Assembly: GCA_963383645.1 (NCBI GenBank)
Contig: OY726561.1
Coordinates: 31,290,826 to 31,354,825, forward strand
Direction: 5' to 3'
Source of the DNA: Muscardinus avellanarius
Lineage: Eukaryota; Chordata; Mammalia; Rodentia; Gliridae
Length of the DNA: 64,000 nucleotides
Shown here piece by piece: positions 1 through 11,699 of this stretch (the first letter of the stretch is position 1; every line of letters begins with the position of its first letter). Position numbers and translations under genes: made by a program. Under the pieces are notes generated by a model. It was not told the DNA's origin and made no database searches. It saw nothing but the letters and a program-made list of their open reading frames with translations.

Positions 1-403
1 TTATTAGAATAAATATGTGACCTTTAGGGAATTAGTCTGTATATTTTTTTTCCTTATGAACTTTCTCATTCAATATAAATGTTGAGGGAATTTATCATGT
101 TTATAATGATGGATTAGATGGGAGTGGTTGTATTAAATCTTGCTGAACTTTAGAAACATCATACAATGTTGTCATTTCTATTCATCTTAGCACTGAAGTT
201 CTATATAAGATTGGCATATATTAAATATTTTATAATCCTCATTATTATTTTGGATGTAGAAAGCAAGCAATTGAAGATGGTGACCAAAATTGGGACAGTT
301 ATGCTTTTGTTCTTACTGGAAATATCTGGACATATTAGCAAAGTTTGAAATATGCATACAAGGAGAACTGATCCTATGCATTTCTCTAATAACTTCACAG
401 TCT

Positions 404-783
404 CTGGTCTAATTTCTAAGTCTTTGCTCCATCTCGAGTTGATTCTTGTTCATAGTGAGAAGTAAGGATTTAGTTCCAACTTTCTACAAATGGACAGCCA
501 GTTCTCCCAGCACCATTTGTTGAAAAGGCTGTCTTTTCTCCAGCCTATTAGTTTGGCCCCTTTGTCAAAGATCAATTGACTATAGATGTGTGGGTTTGTT
601 TCTGTAACTTCTATTCTGTTCCACTGGTCAGTCTGCCAATTGTGCCAATACCATGCTGTTTTTACTACTATTGCTCTATAGTATAATTTGAAGTCCGGGA
701 TTGTGATGACTCCTGCCTGGTTCTTGTTGCTGAGAATTGCTTTGGCTATTCTGGGTCTTTCCTTTCTCCATACAAAATTCATA
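404..783 (-). mobile_element. LINE-1 ORF2 C-terminal fragment
   Basis: A minus-strand open frame of about 110 codons reads as the post-RT part of L1 ORF2p. Recognisable stretches include [30 protein letters not shown] and the block [16 protein letters not shown]. The family encodes the endonuclease/reverse transcriptase of LINE-1. Only this piece is present, with no endonuclease or catalytic RT core, so it is a dead fragment. It ends at an A-rich tract next to a SINE. The family assignment is very secure; the boundaries are approximate. Confidence 0.92.
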
Positions 784-810
784 AAAAAAAAAAAAAGAAT
801 GGGATAAATC

Positions 811-1020
811 AGCTGGGCGTGGTGGCGCATGCTTGTAATCCCCACGCTTGGGAGGCGGAGACAGGAGTATCACTCAGGTTCAAAGCCAGTCTCGCTGGCT
901 TAAGAGAGAACTTGTTTTCAAATAAAATGATAAAAATAGGTCTGGGAGTGTAGCCCAGAGTTAGAAGGGTTTCCAGGAACTCCAGTACCAGCAAAAAAGG
1001 AAAAAAGAAAAAAGAAAAAA
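811..1020 (+). mobile_element. B1-dID dimeric SINE, type B
   Basis: It starts 'agctgggcgtggtggcgc' and has the 7SL-like left half, then an ID-like right half ('gtctgggagtgtagccc') and an A-rich tail. A 17-bp target duplication with one mismatch lies at 794-810 and 1021-1037, so both ends are well defined. 'Type B' here means copies with 'ccccacgcttgggaggcgg' and a right half ending 'aggaactccagtacc'. Confidence 0.93.
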
Positions 1021-1197
1021 AAAGAATGGGGTAAATCTATAGATATAATACAAGAAATATTTGCTGAAGAGCCTGAGGAGCTTTTTTCTACCTAGAAAAA
1101 ATTATATACACATATCATAGAAAATTTCAGGAAGAAAACTGTTAATAATATCTTCAGGAGAAGATATGAGGATATGAAGTTTAGTGGGGACATCTAA

Positions 1198-1420
1198 TTT
1201 TTTTTTTTTTTTTTTTTTTTGCGGGTCTGGGAATGGAACCCAGAGGCATTTGACCACCGAGCTACATCCCTTGCCCTATTTTTTTATTCTTTCTTTTAAA
1301 ACAGGGTCTCACTAAGTTTCAGAGAACCTCACTAAGTAGCTGAGGCTGACTACGATCCGTGATCCTCCAGTCTCAGCCTCCCAAATGCTGGGATTACAAG
1401 CGTGCACCACACGCCCGGCT
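1198..1420 (-). mobile_element. B1-dID SINE, type A
   Basis: It reads poly-T, then the ID half in reverse ('gaatggaacccagaggca'), a linker, and the B1 half in reverse ending 'cgtgcaccacacgcccgg'. It is full length. No clean target duplication was seen. Confidence 0.9.
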
Positions 1421-2355
1421 ATATTGTTTTTTTTCAAGCTTTAATACACCATATGCACTTTTTAATGACACCAGTGTATATTATATTTGCAATATCAAGA
1501 ATACAAGGAAATACAATGTATGTGTCTCATAACATACGCTTATCTTTAAACACTAATCATCTCCCTGCTTCCTGCTCCTGTCCCACTTTACTGTCCTATA
1601 TCACAGTCATGTGTCGAAAGGCAGACAGCACTGCCTAAACTGCTTATACACTACTTTTTTTATCTTCTTCAATTCTACTGCATGCCCCACTTTTCTTAAG
1701 CATCATCATCCAATACTCACCTGAAATATGACTGACAACTATAATAGGAACATTTCTTTCATGTGATAGATTTTGAATATTTAATTGATTTAATTTTATT
1801 TGAAAAGAGCAAGGTCAGTCATCTTACACATGGCTTTATATAGAAATTCACATTCCAAAGTGTCTTTTCTGAATAGTTTAGCTGTTTCCTTGAGTTAACA
1901 ATTCTATCATGGGGAATCAGGGTGAAATCACATTGCTGAAAAAGGCATGTGTCTGGCACGTTCCCAAGGCGAGTGTATTTATGGCATAAAGAACTGTGAA
2001 TTTGATGTTGATGCTTGTATACAACAAGCAGTTGGTTAGAAGCTAATTTTGTCACTAGCAAAAATGAACTATATTTGAAGGTGTGTAATGTTTGCTTTAT
2101 AGGAAATCTTTGCACAAAAAGAACAATAAATAAATCAAGGTTAGTACTATTAAATTTTTATGAAATAAACTTAATTGAAGTGAAATGAAAATGCTTAATC
2201 TATTCCAGAAGCTCTGCAAACCATTTGGAGATGAAATTTTGATAGGATCACAAATGCCTATAACCTTTCCATAATGCTTTTTAATAATATATCCAGAGTT
2301 CATGAATTTTCCAAGGTAAGGTCATAAAACGATTTATGGAGAGGTATTAAAATAT
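1421..2355. other. Unique AT-rich DNA, nothing recognised
   Basis: No gene, RNA or clear repeat is visible. Short open frames of 68-98 codons occur on both strands but have no recognisable domain and no supporting splice or promoter context. Confidence 0.5.
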
Positions 2356-2365
2356 ATGCCATGAA

Positions 2366-2572
2366 GCCAGGCATGGTGGCGCACGCTTGTAATCCCAGCA
2401 TTTGGGAGGTTGAGACCGGAGGATCATGGTTCACGGACAGCCTCAGCTACTTAGTGAGGCCCTCTGCAACTCAGTGAGACCCGGTTTCAAAATAAAGAAT
2501 AAAAAATAGGGCAGGGTGTAGCTCGGAGGTCAAATGCCCCTGGGTTCCTTTCCCAGACCCACAAAAAAAAAA
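2366..2572 (+). mobile_element. B1-dID SINE, type A
   Basis: Full-length copy with 'ggcatggtggcgcacgctt', the type A middle ('acagcctcagctacttag') and ID half ('gtgtagctcggaggtcaa'). A 10-bp exact target duplication 'atgccatgaa' flanks it at 2356-2365 and 2573-2582. Confidence 0.92.
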
Positions 2573-3001
2573 ATGCCATGAAAATAGATCCTTCTCATAT
2601 TTGTTTGAAAATTACCAGAAATAAGGATATCATGAATGAATATGTTTGAGGTCAATTGAAAAAATCTTTCAAGGGCTCTGTGAAGGGGTAACTTGCAAAA
2701 ATTTCTTAAGACCCTTAGTTAATCTAAAATAACTAATAATTTACTGAAAGCAATTACAACCTCATTTTGATAAAGATATCAAGGTAATAAGAGTTTCTCA
2801 AAGAGAATGATCATTTATTCAATACTCCAAAAGAGAATTCCATGGCCCTTAGGGAGATATTAGTATGTCCTCTTAGGAAATCTTACCACTTAGTAGCATA
2901 TTTCCAGCTATGAGTATTAAAGAAGAAATTCACCTTCCATAAGTTTTCTGCCTTGGACATAAATAAATTTGTGGTCAGTATGTAACCTAATATTTTATAT
3001 A

Positions 3002-3300
3002 CTTTTCATTGGTGCATTGTAGTGTCACATAATAAATAATTTAGCTTAGAACGATTGGAGCAAAAACGCTAATTGCACTTGGTAAGCTCATCTTGAACTC
3101 TCTCATCACTCTTTCCCCTTTCCTATACATTATATTGAAATTGGCCATGATAATTTCACATATGTACATAATGCCGGTGGAAGTGATTTCTTCCTTAATT
3201 CTCCCTCCCCCCACAACCCCCTCCCCTAACTTCACTGGGGTTTCTCCTCCATTATTTAAAATCCCACTTGTATTCCAATGCCTAGTCATTCATAACCTTC
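3002..3300 (-). mobile_element. LINE-1 3' UTR fragment
   Basis: It begins with the antisense L1 terminus 'cattggtgcattgtagt' and continues into the CT-rich 3' UTR (antisense view), matching the layout of copies at 37280 and 36311. No coding sequence is retained. Confidence 0.75.
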
Positions 3301-4165
3301 AGAAGAAAAGGAACATAATGCATCTTACACAGACGATAAATACTCAGAGTTAAGCAAAGAAAAATATTAATATTTTCTTCAGTATAAAAGGGGTGTGTTG
3401 AATTTGAAAGGAAAAAAAAAACCTAAATCCTAAATCGTATGTGATTTGGTATACTAGATTCAGTAGACACATTTATACTGTGATACTTGTAACATCTGAA
3501 CATTATAAATGTCATTAAAAAAATGGGTAGCATTTGATTTGAGGATTAATTATTTAACCATGCATTTCTAATTGACTGGGCTTTCTGTGAATGTAATCAT
3601 TTCTATGTTTGATTTTATAATCTCAATGACTATAATATATGTTAATTATTTTAAAAACTTTAGTTTATTGAAAAGGAAAATAATATAGAGAGTGATTTTG
3701 CTGCTGGTCCTTGTAAAGTACGCATGTATGGTAAAGACTTGTATTGTTAAGAAGTATATACTAACTCAATTTATTATACTTCTTAAAATATTTATTGAAG
3801 TAAACTATTACCAGATAAATAAATCAATTATCCAACAGCCACAACTACCTACTCCATCAGACTTTCCAGTAGAGACTATATTTCACTTTTTCTATTTTGT
3901 TCTTTTCATAGTCATCATAATTCTAAACAATATGCTGTACTTTATTACATGGTTTATGATATTTAAGCTAGGTACTAAAAGATGAGCATTTAGTTTATTT
4001 ACAGTCCCGCCTTTCAGATGCCATTTAGTTTTAGATATGTTAACATTTTTAGACTTTCCATTAATTAGTTCATAACTATAAATAATGCATCAGAGATTAT
4101 TATATTTTTGTCCCTTTAATTTTTTACTTTGTGTCTGAAAATTTTCAGTATATAAAATAACATTC
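3301..4165. other. Unique AT-rich DNA, nothing recognised
   Basis: Very AT-rich. I see no repeat family, RNA or credible coding segment. The 97-codon plus-strand frame at 3692-3985 is rich in I, L and F, as expected by chance from AT-rich DNA. Confidence 0.5.
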
Positions 4166-4169
4166 TTAT

Positions 4170-4640
4170 CATCTGTGTTGGGCACTGGGAAATAATACCT
4201 GGTAAAAGCAACATGGAGGAAGAAAGATTTGTTGGGCTCTTAGTATCAGAGGGATCAGTCTGTGGGCAGCTGGTGCCATGGTTTCTGGGCCTTTGCCAGA
4301 ACAGCACTTCATGGAAGAAAGGCATGGAAGAAAAGAATCCTGACTGCCAAGAAGAAGAGAGAGGAAGAAAAACAGAGCTGGAGGCATGATATATCCTTCC
4401 AGGGCATACCTCCAGTGACCTACTACATCCAAAGAGGCCCTGCCTACCTACATTGATCATTCATTAAATCCACTCTAATTATAATTCCCTCAATAAAAGA
4501 ACCCAGTGCTGAGGTCAGAGCCCTCATGATGCAATCAGTTCCCAAGAACCCCAACTGTAAACACTGCAGCTTTGGGGACCAAGCCTTCAACATCCGAGTC
4601 TTTGGAAAAACATCCAGATACAAACTATTATACCATCTCA
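4170..4640 (-). mobile_element. MaLR-type LTR (MST/MLT class)
   Basis: Read on the minus strand, this matches my memory of a mammalian MaLR LTR. It has a 'gttgaaggcttggtcccc' segment near the 5' end, a 'cttcctctctcttcttctt' stretch in the middle and 'catggcacc' beyond. It is a solo LTR with no internal retroviral sequence. The subfamily is uncertain. Confidence 0.55.
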
Positions 4641-4689
4641 TAATTCCATCCAGCTCACAACTGCCCTTTCTCTTTACAGCTTTCACAGT

Positions 4690-6560
4690 TCATTTTAATT
4701 TTCATATTGTCAAGGTTGATAAAATGTTAGAGTTTACAGTTTCCATAATTAAGATTTTTCTGCTTTACCTAAGGTGGAATAAAAAGTTGAAATTTATTAA
4801 ACTCCTCTAGTAATTATAATAGTTTATTGTCTCTCCATAATACATAAGCATTCTAAAATACTGTTTCATTCACAGTGGGTTCAAAATCATAATCCTTGTG
4901 CCACTAAAAGAAGTAACATAAAGTACAAATGGATTATCTTTTCTTGTTGAATTCCAACAGTTGCTTAAACCAAACCAAAATTAGTTTGCCTCCTATATGG
5001 AACATTATTTTGGGGGGAAGCTTTTTATTTTTAAGTTTGTAGTTGCTACCATTTTTCTTACCTTAAGGAGAAAGTTATGTCCTCTTTTGCTTCTCAACTG
5101 TTATCTTTCAGGTAAACCTAATACAGATAGTCTCAGACTTAAGTTTAGATGGGATTTTTTTTTTTTTTTGCTTTACAAAGGTATTAAAATGATAAAGTTA
5201 ATAGAAGCCATACTTCAAATTTTGACTTTTTCCCCCTTAGCTAGCAATGTTCAGTGGAATACATTCTTCTAAACTGTGGGACACAGCTCCCCTTCACCCA
5301 TGTGATCAGGAGGGTAAATAACTGGCACACCACGGTACACTGTGTTGCTGAGCTCTGGTACAGTGGGATACATATGCTAATAGAGCCTCCAGCTTAGGAA
5401 ATTTTCTCTTTACAATGAGTTTCATGAAACACAACCCAGTGGTAAGCAGAGGAGCATCTATACATGGAATCCATTTTCTTTTTCTCCTTGGATTTTACTG
5501 ACGTTCTGTTCTTACTGCCACTAATAATATTCCAGATGTATTGTTCCATTCTGCTCTGTCACTTGAAACTTCTCTGGAAAAAAAATTTCTGGCTTAGATC
5601 TCCCATTTTTTTACATCCTGTTTCTTCTTCATTCTCGATTTTCACTTCTATTTTTCTGGAATTATTTCTAGTGCTTCATTTTGGTTACTATAGTAATAGA
5701 GCTTCCAAGACCGTTGATACATTGATAATAGGAAATATACTACTCTTCTGGATGAATTGCTCTCAAAGCTGGTAGCAATATACAAAACACCAGAAACTAC
5801 AGGAGTGCATCCTCTTATTTTGTTTACGATAATAAATTTAAGATAAATCCAGGTATGAAGATCAACTCTGTTGTGATAGCTGCATTTCATGCTAAATAGA
5901 TCAATTCTAAATTCTTTGGCAAATAAATTCATATTCCCATGTGAAATGAAAATGATAAATTGTTAATAGCTTCCTTAGGGTTTGACTTCCCTTCTGACTC
6001 TTCTCAATGATTTCATCAGAGTTTCAGAATAAAATAACATAATTTATTCCAAGAAGCTAAAACTCTTCAAGTACTATTCAGTGAGTCTTGAAATCTCTTA
6101 AGTTAGATAAAACATTTTTGTCTATGTTTTGAGGAAGAAACTGTCATAATTAATTTATAAACTACTGCAAACTAGGGAAAAAGCAATTTTGAAATATTCT
6201 ATAATGCTGTAATAGCACACTAGATAATTACAATAATGATATCTCTTCTTTAGAAACAATTTCTTATAAGCACATGAAGTCTTCTCGTCTTCTTAATACT
6301 TACATTCTATACAAAATAGCAAAAACTGTATTCATAATTTTGAACTTATACTTTGATTCTTTTCCCAAAAAACTAGTTTTTTAATGTGATACATAATATA
6401 TTGCATTTTTACCAACTATATTATGGTTGATATGACCAAGTTTCTTCACTTGAAATAAGAAATACCTGAAAGAAGACTACAAGGTATATTAAAGAACAGT
6501 TAAATTATTGAACAATCATGAATAATACACATGTGTAGGTTAATAAAATAAATTGAAGTT
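4690..6560. other. Unique DNA, 1.9 kb, nothing recognised
   Basis: Mixed AT-rich sequence with a slightly more GC-balanced patch at 5270-5400. No repeat signature, RNA gene or credible exon was found. The 80-103 codon frames here lack any recognisable domain. Confidence 0.45.
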
Positions 6561-6562
6561 CA

Positions 6563-6631
6563 TTTTTTTCTGTGTGGCACTAGGGATGGAAGGCAAGGGT
6601 CTTCTACCTCTGAACTACATCCCCAGTCCTA

Positions 6632-6685
<54 letters not shown>

Positions 6686-6908
6686 CCAGGGCCATTCTAC
6701 TTCCAAGCTAAACCCCCAGCCCGATATTTTATTCTTTATTTTGAAAGAGGGTCTCACTAAATTGGGAAGAGCCTCACAAAGTAGCTGAGGCTGGCCACAA
6801 ACCTGTGATTCTTTTGTTTCAGCCTCTTGAGGCTGGCTTTGAATCTGCAACTCTCCTGTCTTAGCCTCCCAAGTACTAGAATTACAGGCATGTGCCACAA
6901 CACATGGT
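6563..6908 (-). mobile_element. Compound SINE with internal (TG)n
   Basis: Read on the plus strand there is an ID half in reverse (6563-6632), a (TG)n tract, then a second ID half and a B1 half (6681-6908). The B1 half carries an internal partial duplication around 6825-6870, with 'aggctggc' twice. Either one SINE landed at the tail of another or this is an ID-ID-B1 compound. No target duplication resolves it. Confidence 0.8.
6634..6680. repeat. (TG)n microsatellite
   Basis: About 23 uninterrupted TG units lie between two ID-like halves of the surrounding SINE compound. The tract probably grew from a SINE tail. Confidence 0.98.
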
Positions 6909-6984
6909 TCTCAATGTTCATTGTAAGAAACAAACTTATCTTCTAAGAACATTACTGAGAAGGATGTCAAGATTCTGCTTAAAA

Positions 6985-7110
6985 ATTTTCAAAGATTGAC
7001 TCATTTCAACAAACATTTATTTCAGTATTCAACATCCTTGATACCTCAAACACTGGACAATTGACAAAAGATATAAGGTACACAAAATGAGAACCCATTT
7101 CTGAAAGACT
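6985..7110 (-). mobile_element. Possible L2 3' remnant
   Basis: The string 'tcaacaaacatttatttcag' followed by a degenerate tail resembles the antisense start of L2 or MIR 3' ends. It is too diverged to be sure. Confidence 0.35.
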
Positions 7111-7699
7111 ACCTTATCCACAGAGTATTCTCTATCCTAATTTCTAAACACAAGACAAGATAGATATTTACATACAGGGAACTCTTTTAAACAAATATAT
7201 GTATATAATTTATGAGCTCCTTCCATCCATAAATATATCACAGAGGGATATAATGCCACCAGAAATTTTTGTGTTTTTTTTCTGGTATGTGCATTTTCTG
7301 TATGAGTGAATGATAGTCATATGATGATAGGGATAGCAATAAATCTATAAGCATATTGATTTTATTCTTTCCTAGTTATTTACTAATTTTTAAATCAATA
7401 GCAATTTGGCTATAAAGTATTTATTCATGTTCTTTTCTTTCAAGTCTTTATTCAAAAGCACCTGGAAATGCCAGTAAGGGCAAGGCAGGCAATATAATAT
7501 TTGAGTCATAAATGATTCTATTTCATGGGAACTTGTACAGGGCACAAGTGCTTCTGTGTTTTTTGAAATTTTCCTCAGGGAACTAATATAAACCAGTATA
7601 ATAGGTGATAAGTTGTCAATAAACAAAAATGGATTTGTTACATATACTGTCTTTATCAATTTTTCCAGAACTTTATATATTTTTAATAATATGTGGAAC

Positions 7700-8100
7700 A
7701 TATTGAAAGTGGTATACACTTAGACTGTGCTTGGTGCCCTCTCCCCATGCCCTGGTTCCCCTCCTCCTCCCAACATGCCCAGGTTAATCATGCTATATTC
7801 ATACTTTTACACATAATCAAATGTAGCTCCTCCATTAATCAAACTCAGCCTTCTTCTTCTATCCTTCCATTCTAGCTTTGCTGAGGTTTCCCCTCCATTA
7901 TCTGGAGTCCCTCTGGCATCCCCAATACTCCCTATTTTGGGCATATTAGAGAAAACATATGTCCCCTCTCTGTGTTTGGCTGGTCTCACTTAATAAAATG
8001 TTCTCTAGATCTTTCCATTTTCTTGCAAATGACATGATTTTGTTCTTTATAGCTGAGTAGAATTCCATTGTGCGTATTTCCCATAATTTTATGTACAACT
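7700..8100 (-). mobile_element. LINE-1 3' UTR and ORF2 end fragment
   Basis: Antisense L1: a CT-rich 3' UTR is followed by 'ttagagaaaacatatg', 'ctggtctcactta' and 'gagtagaattccattgtg', the landmarks shared with the copies at 57168 and 55495. The 3' terminus itself is missing or diverged. Confidence 0.82.
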
Positions 8101-8328
8101 TTAAAATTCATTACATCATTTCATTTCCCTGGCACAAATCTTTTCCCAAGTTTTTGTTTCTTAGACTCTTCCCAAAGATGACACTTGAATCATGATTATA
8201 ATTACTGATCATTTATTTGTATCATTATTACTGTGATGGAAAATCATTTTTTAATCATTATTACTACTGTGATGGAAAATTATCTCATTGTAAGAGCACA
8301 TGAGAATGGGCTGTTTACAGTTGTCAAA

Positions 8329-8629
8329 TTTTTTTTTTTCCTCTGGAATGAACCTAGGGAAGTTCTACCTCCAAACCATACCCCCAATCCTATTCTTTTT
8401 TTAATATATTTATATTGGTGCAGTAGTCTCACATCATAATATAGATCATGTTGACAATGATATATATTCACACAGTACTTGGTGCTCCCCCCTTTTTTTA
8501 TATTGAAAACAAGGTGTTGCTAAGTTCCTGAGGGCCTTGCTAAGTTGTTGAGACTGGCCTCAAAACTTTGATCCCCCTTGTCTCAGCCTCCCAAATACTG
8601 AGATAATAGGCATGTGCTACCATGCCTGG
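8329..8629 (-). mobile_element. B1-dID SINE split by an L1 insertion
   Basis: The ID half in reverse (8329-8400) and the B1 half in reverse (8493-8629) are the two parts of one old SINE. They are separated by an L1 3' end inserted near the linker. Confidence 0.85.
8401..8492 (-). mobile_element. LINE-1 3' end inside a SINE
   Basis: 'ttggtgcagtagtctcacat' and 'catgttgacaatgatata' match the L1 3' UTR type also seen at 57168. It is only about 90 bp, a very short 5'-truncated insertion within the older SINE. Confidence 0.8.
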
Positions 8630-8988
8630 ACCAAAGTAGTAAGTCTACATTTTAAATCCCATGTATTCCATACACTTAGAATGCAACATAAAAATTGGAC
8701 TTGCCTTTTCTCTGGTGTTTTAGTCTCTCTACAAGAGCTACATAATTTCTCCTGAATTTTAAAATTTGGCTTCTCATTTATTTTTTCCAATCCCTAAGTG
8801 GATGTCTTTCCCTGAACTCATAAAATACATTTTTCTCTAAATTTCCTATCAGATCAATATTGTTCACCCAGTAGCTTATAACAATTGATCCTGATGCACT
8901 ATTATGTTTTAATAAATTATCTAAAATAATACTTCTGGGCATATGGTCATTTTTTTTTTAGAAAGTAGTAGTCATCATAATAGTTCTC

Positions 8989-9203
8989 AGCCAGGCCTGG
9001 TAGCATACACTTGTAATTCCAGCATTTGAGAGGCTGAGACGGGAGGATCATAGTTTGTGGACAGCCTCAGGTACTTAGTGAGGCCCTCTGCAACTCAGTG
9101 AGACTCTGTTTCAAAATAAAGAATAAAAAGATATGGCTGAGGTGTAGCTTGGAAGTCGAATGCTCCTGGGTTCTATCCCCAGTACCTCAAAAAAAAAAAA
9201 AAA
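8989..9203 (+). mobile_element. B1-dID SINE, type A
   Basis: Starts 'gccaggcctggtagcat', carries the type A middle 'cagcctcaggtacttagtg' and ID half 'ggttctatccccagtacc', and ends in poly-A. It is moderately diverged. Confidence 0.9.
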
Positions 9204-9504
9204 GTCCTTATATTAAAGCCAGGTCTATCTTCCCTAGTACATTACTTCAAATCTACTTCAGAAATCTTAAGTGACAAGCATATATATGACTAGTCTTCAG
9301 CTGCAATTTTATAAAAGCTACCGTTCATTTTCTTAATTTTACTTCTAAAGTCCACAAACATTTTTTTAGACAAACATTCAGCATTTTGTGACTTTTTCAG
9401 AAAGCACACCAATTCAGCATCCCTCATACATTTTAGTACTCATAGCTAAAGGAAACCCTCTAGATATATCCACCAACAAAGAGCTTAGAGGAGCTAAAGT
9501 GTTC

Positions 9505-9745
9505 TGAACCCCAGAGGTTTACTGTTTTTTGAGTCAGACGACTTAGGTAAAATTCTGGGTTCAGATGCTAACTATCTGTGTGTTCTTCTTAGACTATGCA
9601 TATAACCTTTCTGAGAGTAAATTTCCCCTTCTGGAGAAAAGTTGGAGTTGTCTAACTCCAACATCATTTCAAGTATTAAATAAGGTGTAAATAATGCAGT
9701 ACAATGCCTAACACAAAACAAATACCGAACAGTACTTTGTTGGGC
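9505..9745 (+). mobile_element. MIR element
   Basis: The order of landmarks fits the mammalian MIR SINE: a 'ctgggttcagatgctaac' B-box region, a 'ttagactatgcatataac' core, 'ctttctgagagtaaattt', then an ending like '..gcagtacaatgcctaacac'. It is old and diverged. Confidence 0.6.
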
Positions 9746-10019
9746 AAATGCTTATAAGGAGTCAGAAAAAGTTTCCTGACATTTCTGGAAGTTGGCCTAC
9801 TTTTCTTCAGTATGAGGGGTCTTTTAATAGCAGTAATGAATATCTAGGAAAACTTAGGGAAAATGTAGTAATCAGTTAATAAATTTTCTGGTTTCTCTAT
9901 TATACTATAAAATTTATATCTTATCTCGGTTATCAGATACTCCATGTATCACTTTTCTTGTGAGATTCCCCCCAGTAATTGTATTAAAACTGCTAATGAA
10001 TATATTAATAGACTTTTAT

Positions 10020-10257
10020 TTTATTTTTTATTTTTATTTATTTTATTTATTTATTTTTTTTTGCAATACTGGCAATAGAACCCAGGAGCATTCTACCTCC
10101 AAGTTATACCCCCAGCCCTATTTTTTATTTTTTATTTTGAAACAGAATCTTACTGAGTTGCAAAAGGCTTCACTAAGTAGCCGAGGCTGTCCACAAACCA
10201 TCATCCTGTTTTATCCTCCCAGATGCTGGGATTACAAGCCCTACCATGCCTGGCTTC
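10020..10257 (-). mobile_element. B1-dID SINE, type A
   Basis: Full length with a T/A-rich tail (10020-10062), ID half 'gcaatagaacccaggagc' and B1 half. An exact 16-bp target duplication 'attaatagacttttat' lies at 10004-10019 and 10258-10273. Confidence 0.94.
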
Positions 10258-10954
10258 ATTAATAGACTTTTATGAAGTGTGTAACTATGAGAATTTTGAG
10301 AGTACTAACCTGTCACATAGTTTTATGTTAAACAATGCAAAATATATGTTTGATTGCTTGAGAGATTACTTATAATCTCCTAATTTGTTCTTAAGGACCA
10401 AGTTGAGGTTTTATCATTATTGTTATTATCCCTTTCTGAAAAATGCTTGTTGAATGTTCAATTATATTGTCATGTTTAATTTTGACATGGAAAAATAAGT
10501 TGAAATCTATGTTATGTGCTTCTTAGTAGTCAATTGTTTGACTGATGTTTTAGATGCTGGTGGTAAAGAAGTTTCAAATGAGCTTCTGTTAATTACCTTA
10601 GGACATTAATATATAGATGTTAGATCAGCTTACATATTTCAAAGCAGCACTGTCCCTAATAAACAATATTATCAGTTTTTCCACATGACATGTTATCAAA
10701 ATAACATGTCTACACTAGTAATTACTGCACCTTAACCAATTTTTAAAATTGAAGCAAACCTTATTAATAATATACTTAGAGATTGTAAATTCCAGGTTAT
10801 AAAACGAGCTTTTATCTGTTTTAGAAACTTAAGATGTGATCTAAAATTATGCCATTATCTGTATGTTAGGCTATATTTTCCAAATTCCCTTTTTTAACAT
10901 AAAAATTGGCTTTTAGTTTGCACCAAAGAAGTCTCTTTTTAAAATATATGATTA

Positions 10955-11160
10955 AGGCCGGGCAGGGTGGCGCACGCTTGTAATCCCTGCGCTTGGGAGG
11001 CAGAGACAGGAGGATCGTGCAGGTTTGAAGCCAGCAATGTTGGCTTAAGAGACCCTGTTTCCAAATTTTAAAAAGTATAAAATAGGTTTGGGAGTGTAGC
11101 CCGGAGGTAGAAGGGCTTCCAGGAACCCCAGTGCCACTAAAAAATAAAAATAAGAAAAAT
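10955..11160 (+). mobile_element. B1-dID SINE, type B
   Basis: Close to the type B form: 'gggcagggtggcgcacgctt', 'gcttgggaggcagagacagg', B box 'caggtttgaagccagc', and right half 'gggagtgtagcccggaggta'. It ends in an A-rich tail. Confidence 0.92.
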
Positions 11161-11166
11161 AAAATA

Positions 11167-11690
11167 TATCTTTATCGGTGCATTGTAGGTAAACATCATA
11201 GTGATTTTTTTTTTTTTGGCAGTAATAAGGATGGAACCCAGAGGCAATCTATGACTGAGCTACACCCCTAGCCTATTTTTTATTCTTTATTTTGAAACAA
11301 GGTCTCACTGAGTGGCAAAGGGCCTCACTAAGTAGCAAAGGCTCTCCACGAACCCATATCCTCTTGTTTCAGCCTCCTAGATGCTGGGATTACAAGCATA
11401 GATAACAGCATAATTTTAGATCACATCCTGATCTTCTGAGGACCCTCACTTTGATCTCCATATGGTAGTGCTAATTTGCAATCTCACCGATATTTTATAA
11501 ACTTCCTACTTTTTCCATATTCTTACAAGCATTTATTATTATTTGTATTCTTGGTTATTGACATTGTAAAGGAAGTTAGATGGAATCTCAGTGTACTTTT
11601 GAAGTATATTTCCCTGACTGCTAATGATGTTACTGACCATTTGTATTTCTTCTTTAGATAGGTGTTTATTTAGATCAATTAAAGACTTCT
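11167..11690 (-). mobile_element. LINE-1 3' fragment hosting a SINE
   Basis: It starts with the antisense terminus 'cggtgcattgtaggtaaac' and resumes after the SINE with 'gtgctaatttgcaatctcac', 'tttattattatttgtattct' and 'agatggaatctcagtg', typical antisense L1 ORF2-end/3' UTR landmarks. The SINE at 11206-11410 interrupts it. Confidence 0.82.
11206..11410 (-). mobile_element. B1-dID SINE, type A
   Basis: Poly-T, ID half 'aaggatggaacccagaggca', linker, and B1 half ending 'atgctgggattacaagcat'. It is inserted in an L1 3' fragment. The last B1 bases are diverged. Confidence 0.88.
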
Positions 11691-11699
11691 TAAATGCTG

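Noticed and set aside
450..845. 131-codon minus-strand frame as a gene
   Set aside because: The protein is a piece of L1 ORF2p and then runs through an A-rich tract into a SINE, so it is a dead transposon fragment.
4116..4460. 114-codon frame as a secreted protein
   Set aside because: It lies in a MaLR-type LTR read on its sense strand and has no support as a gene.
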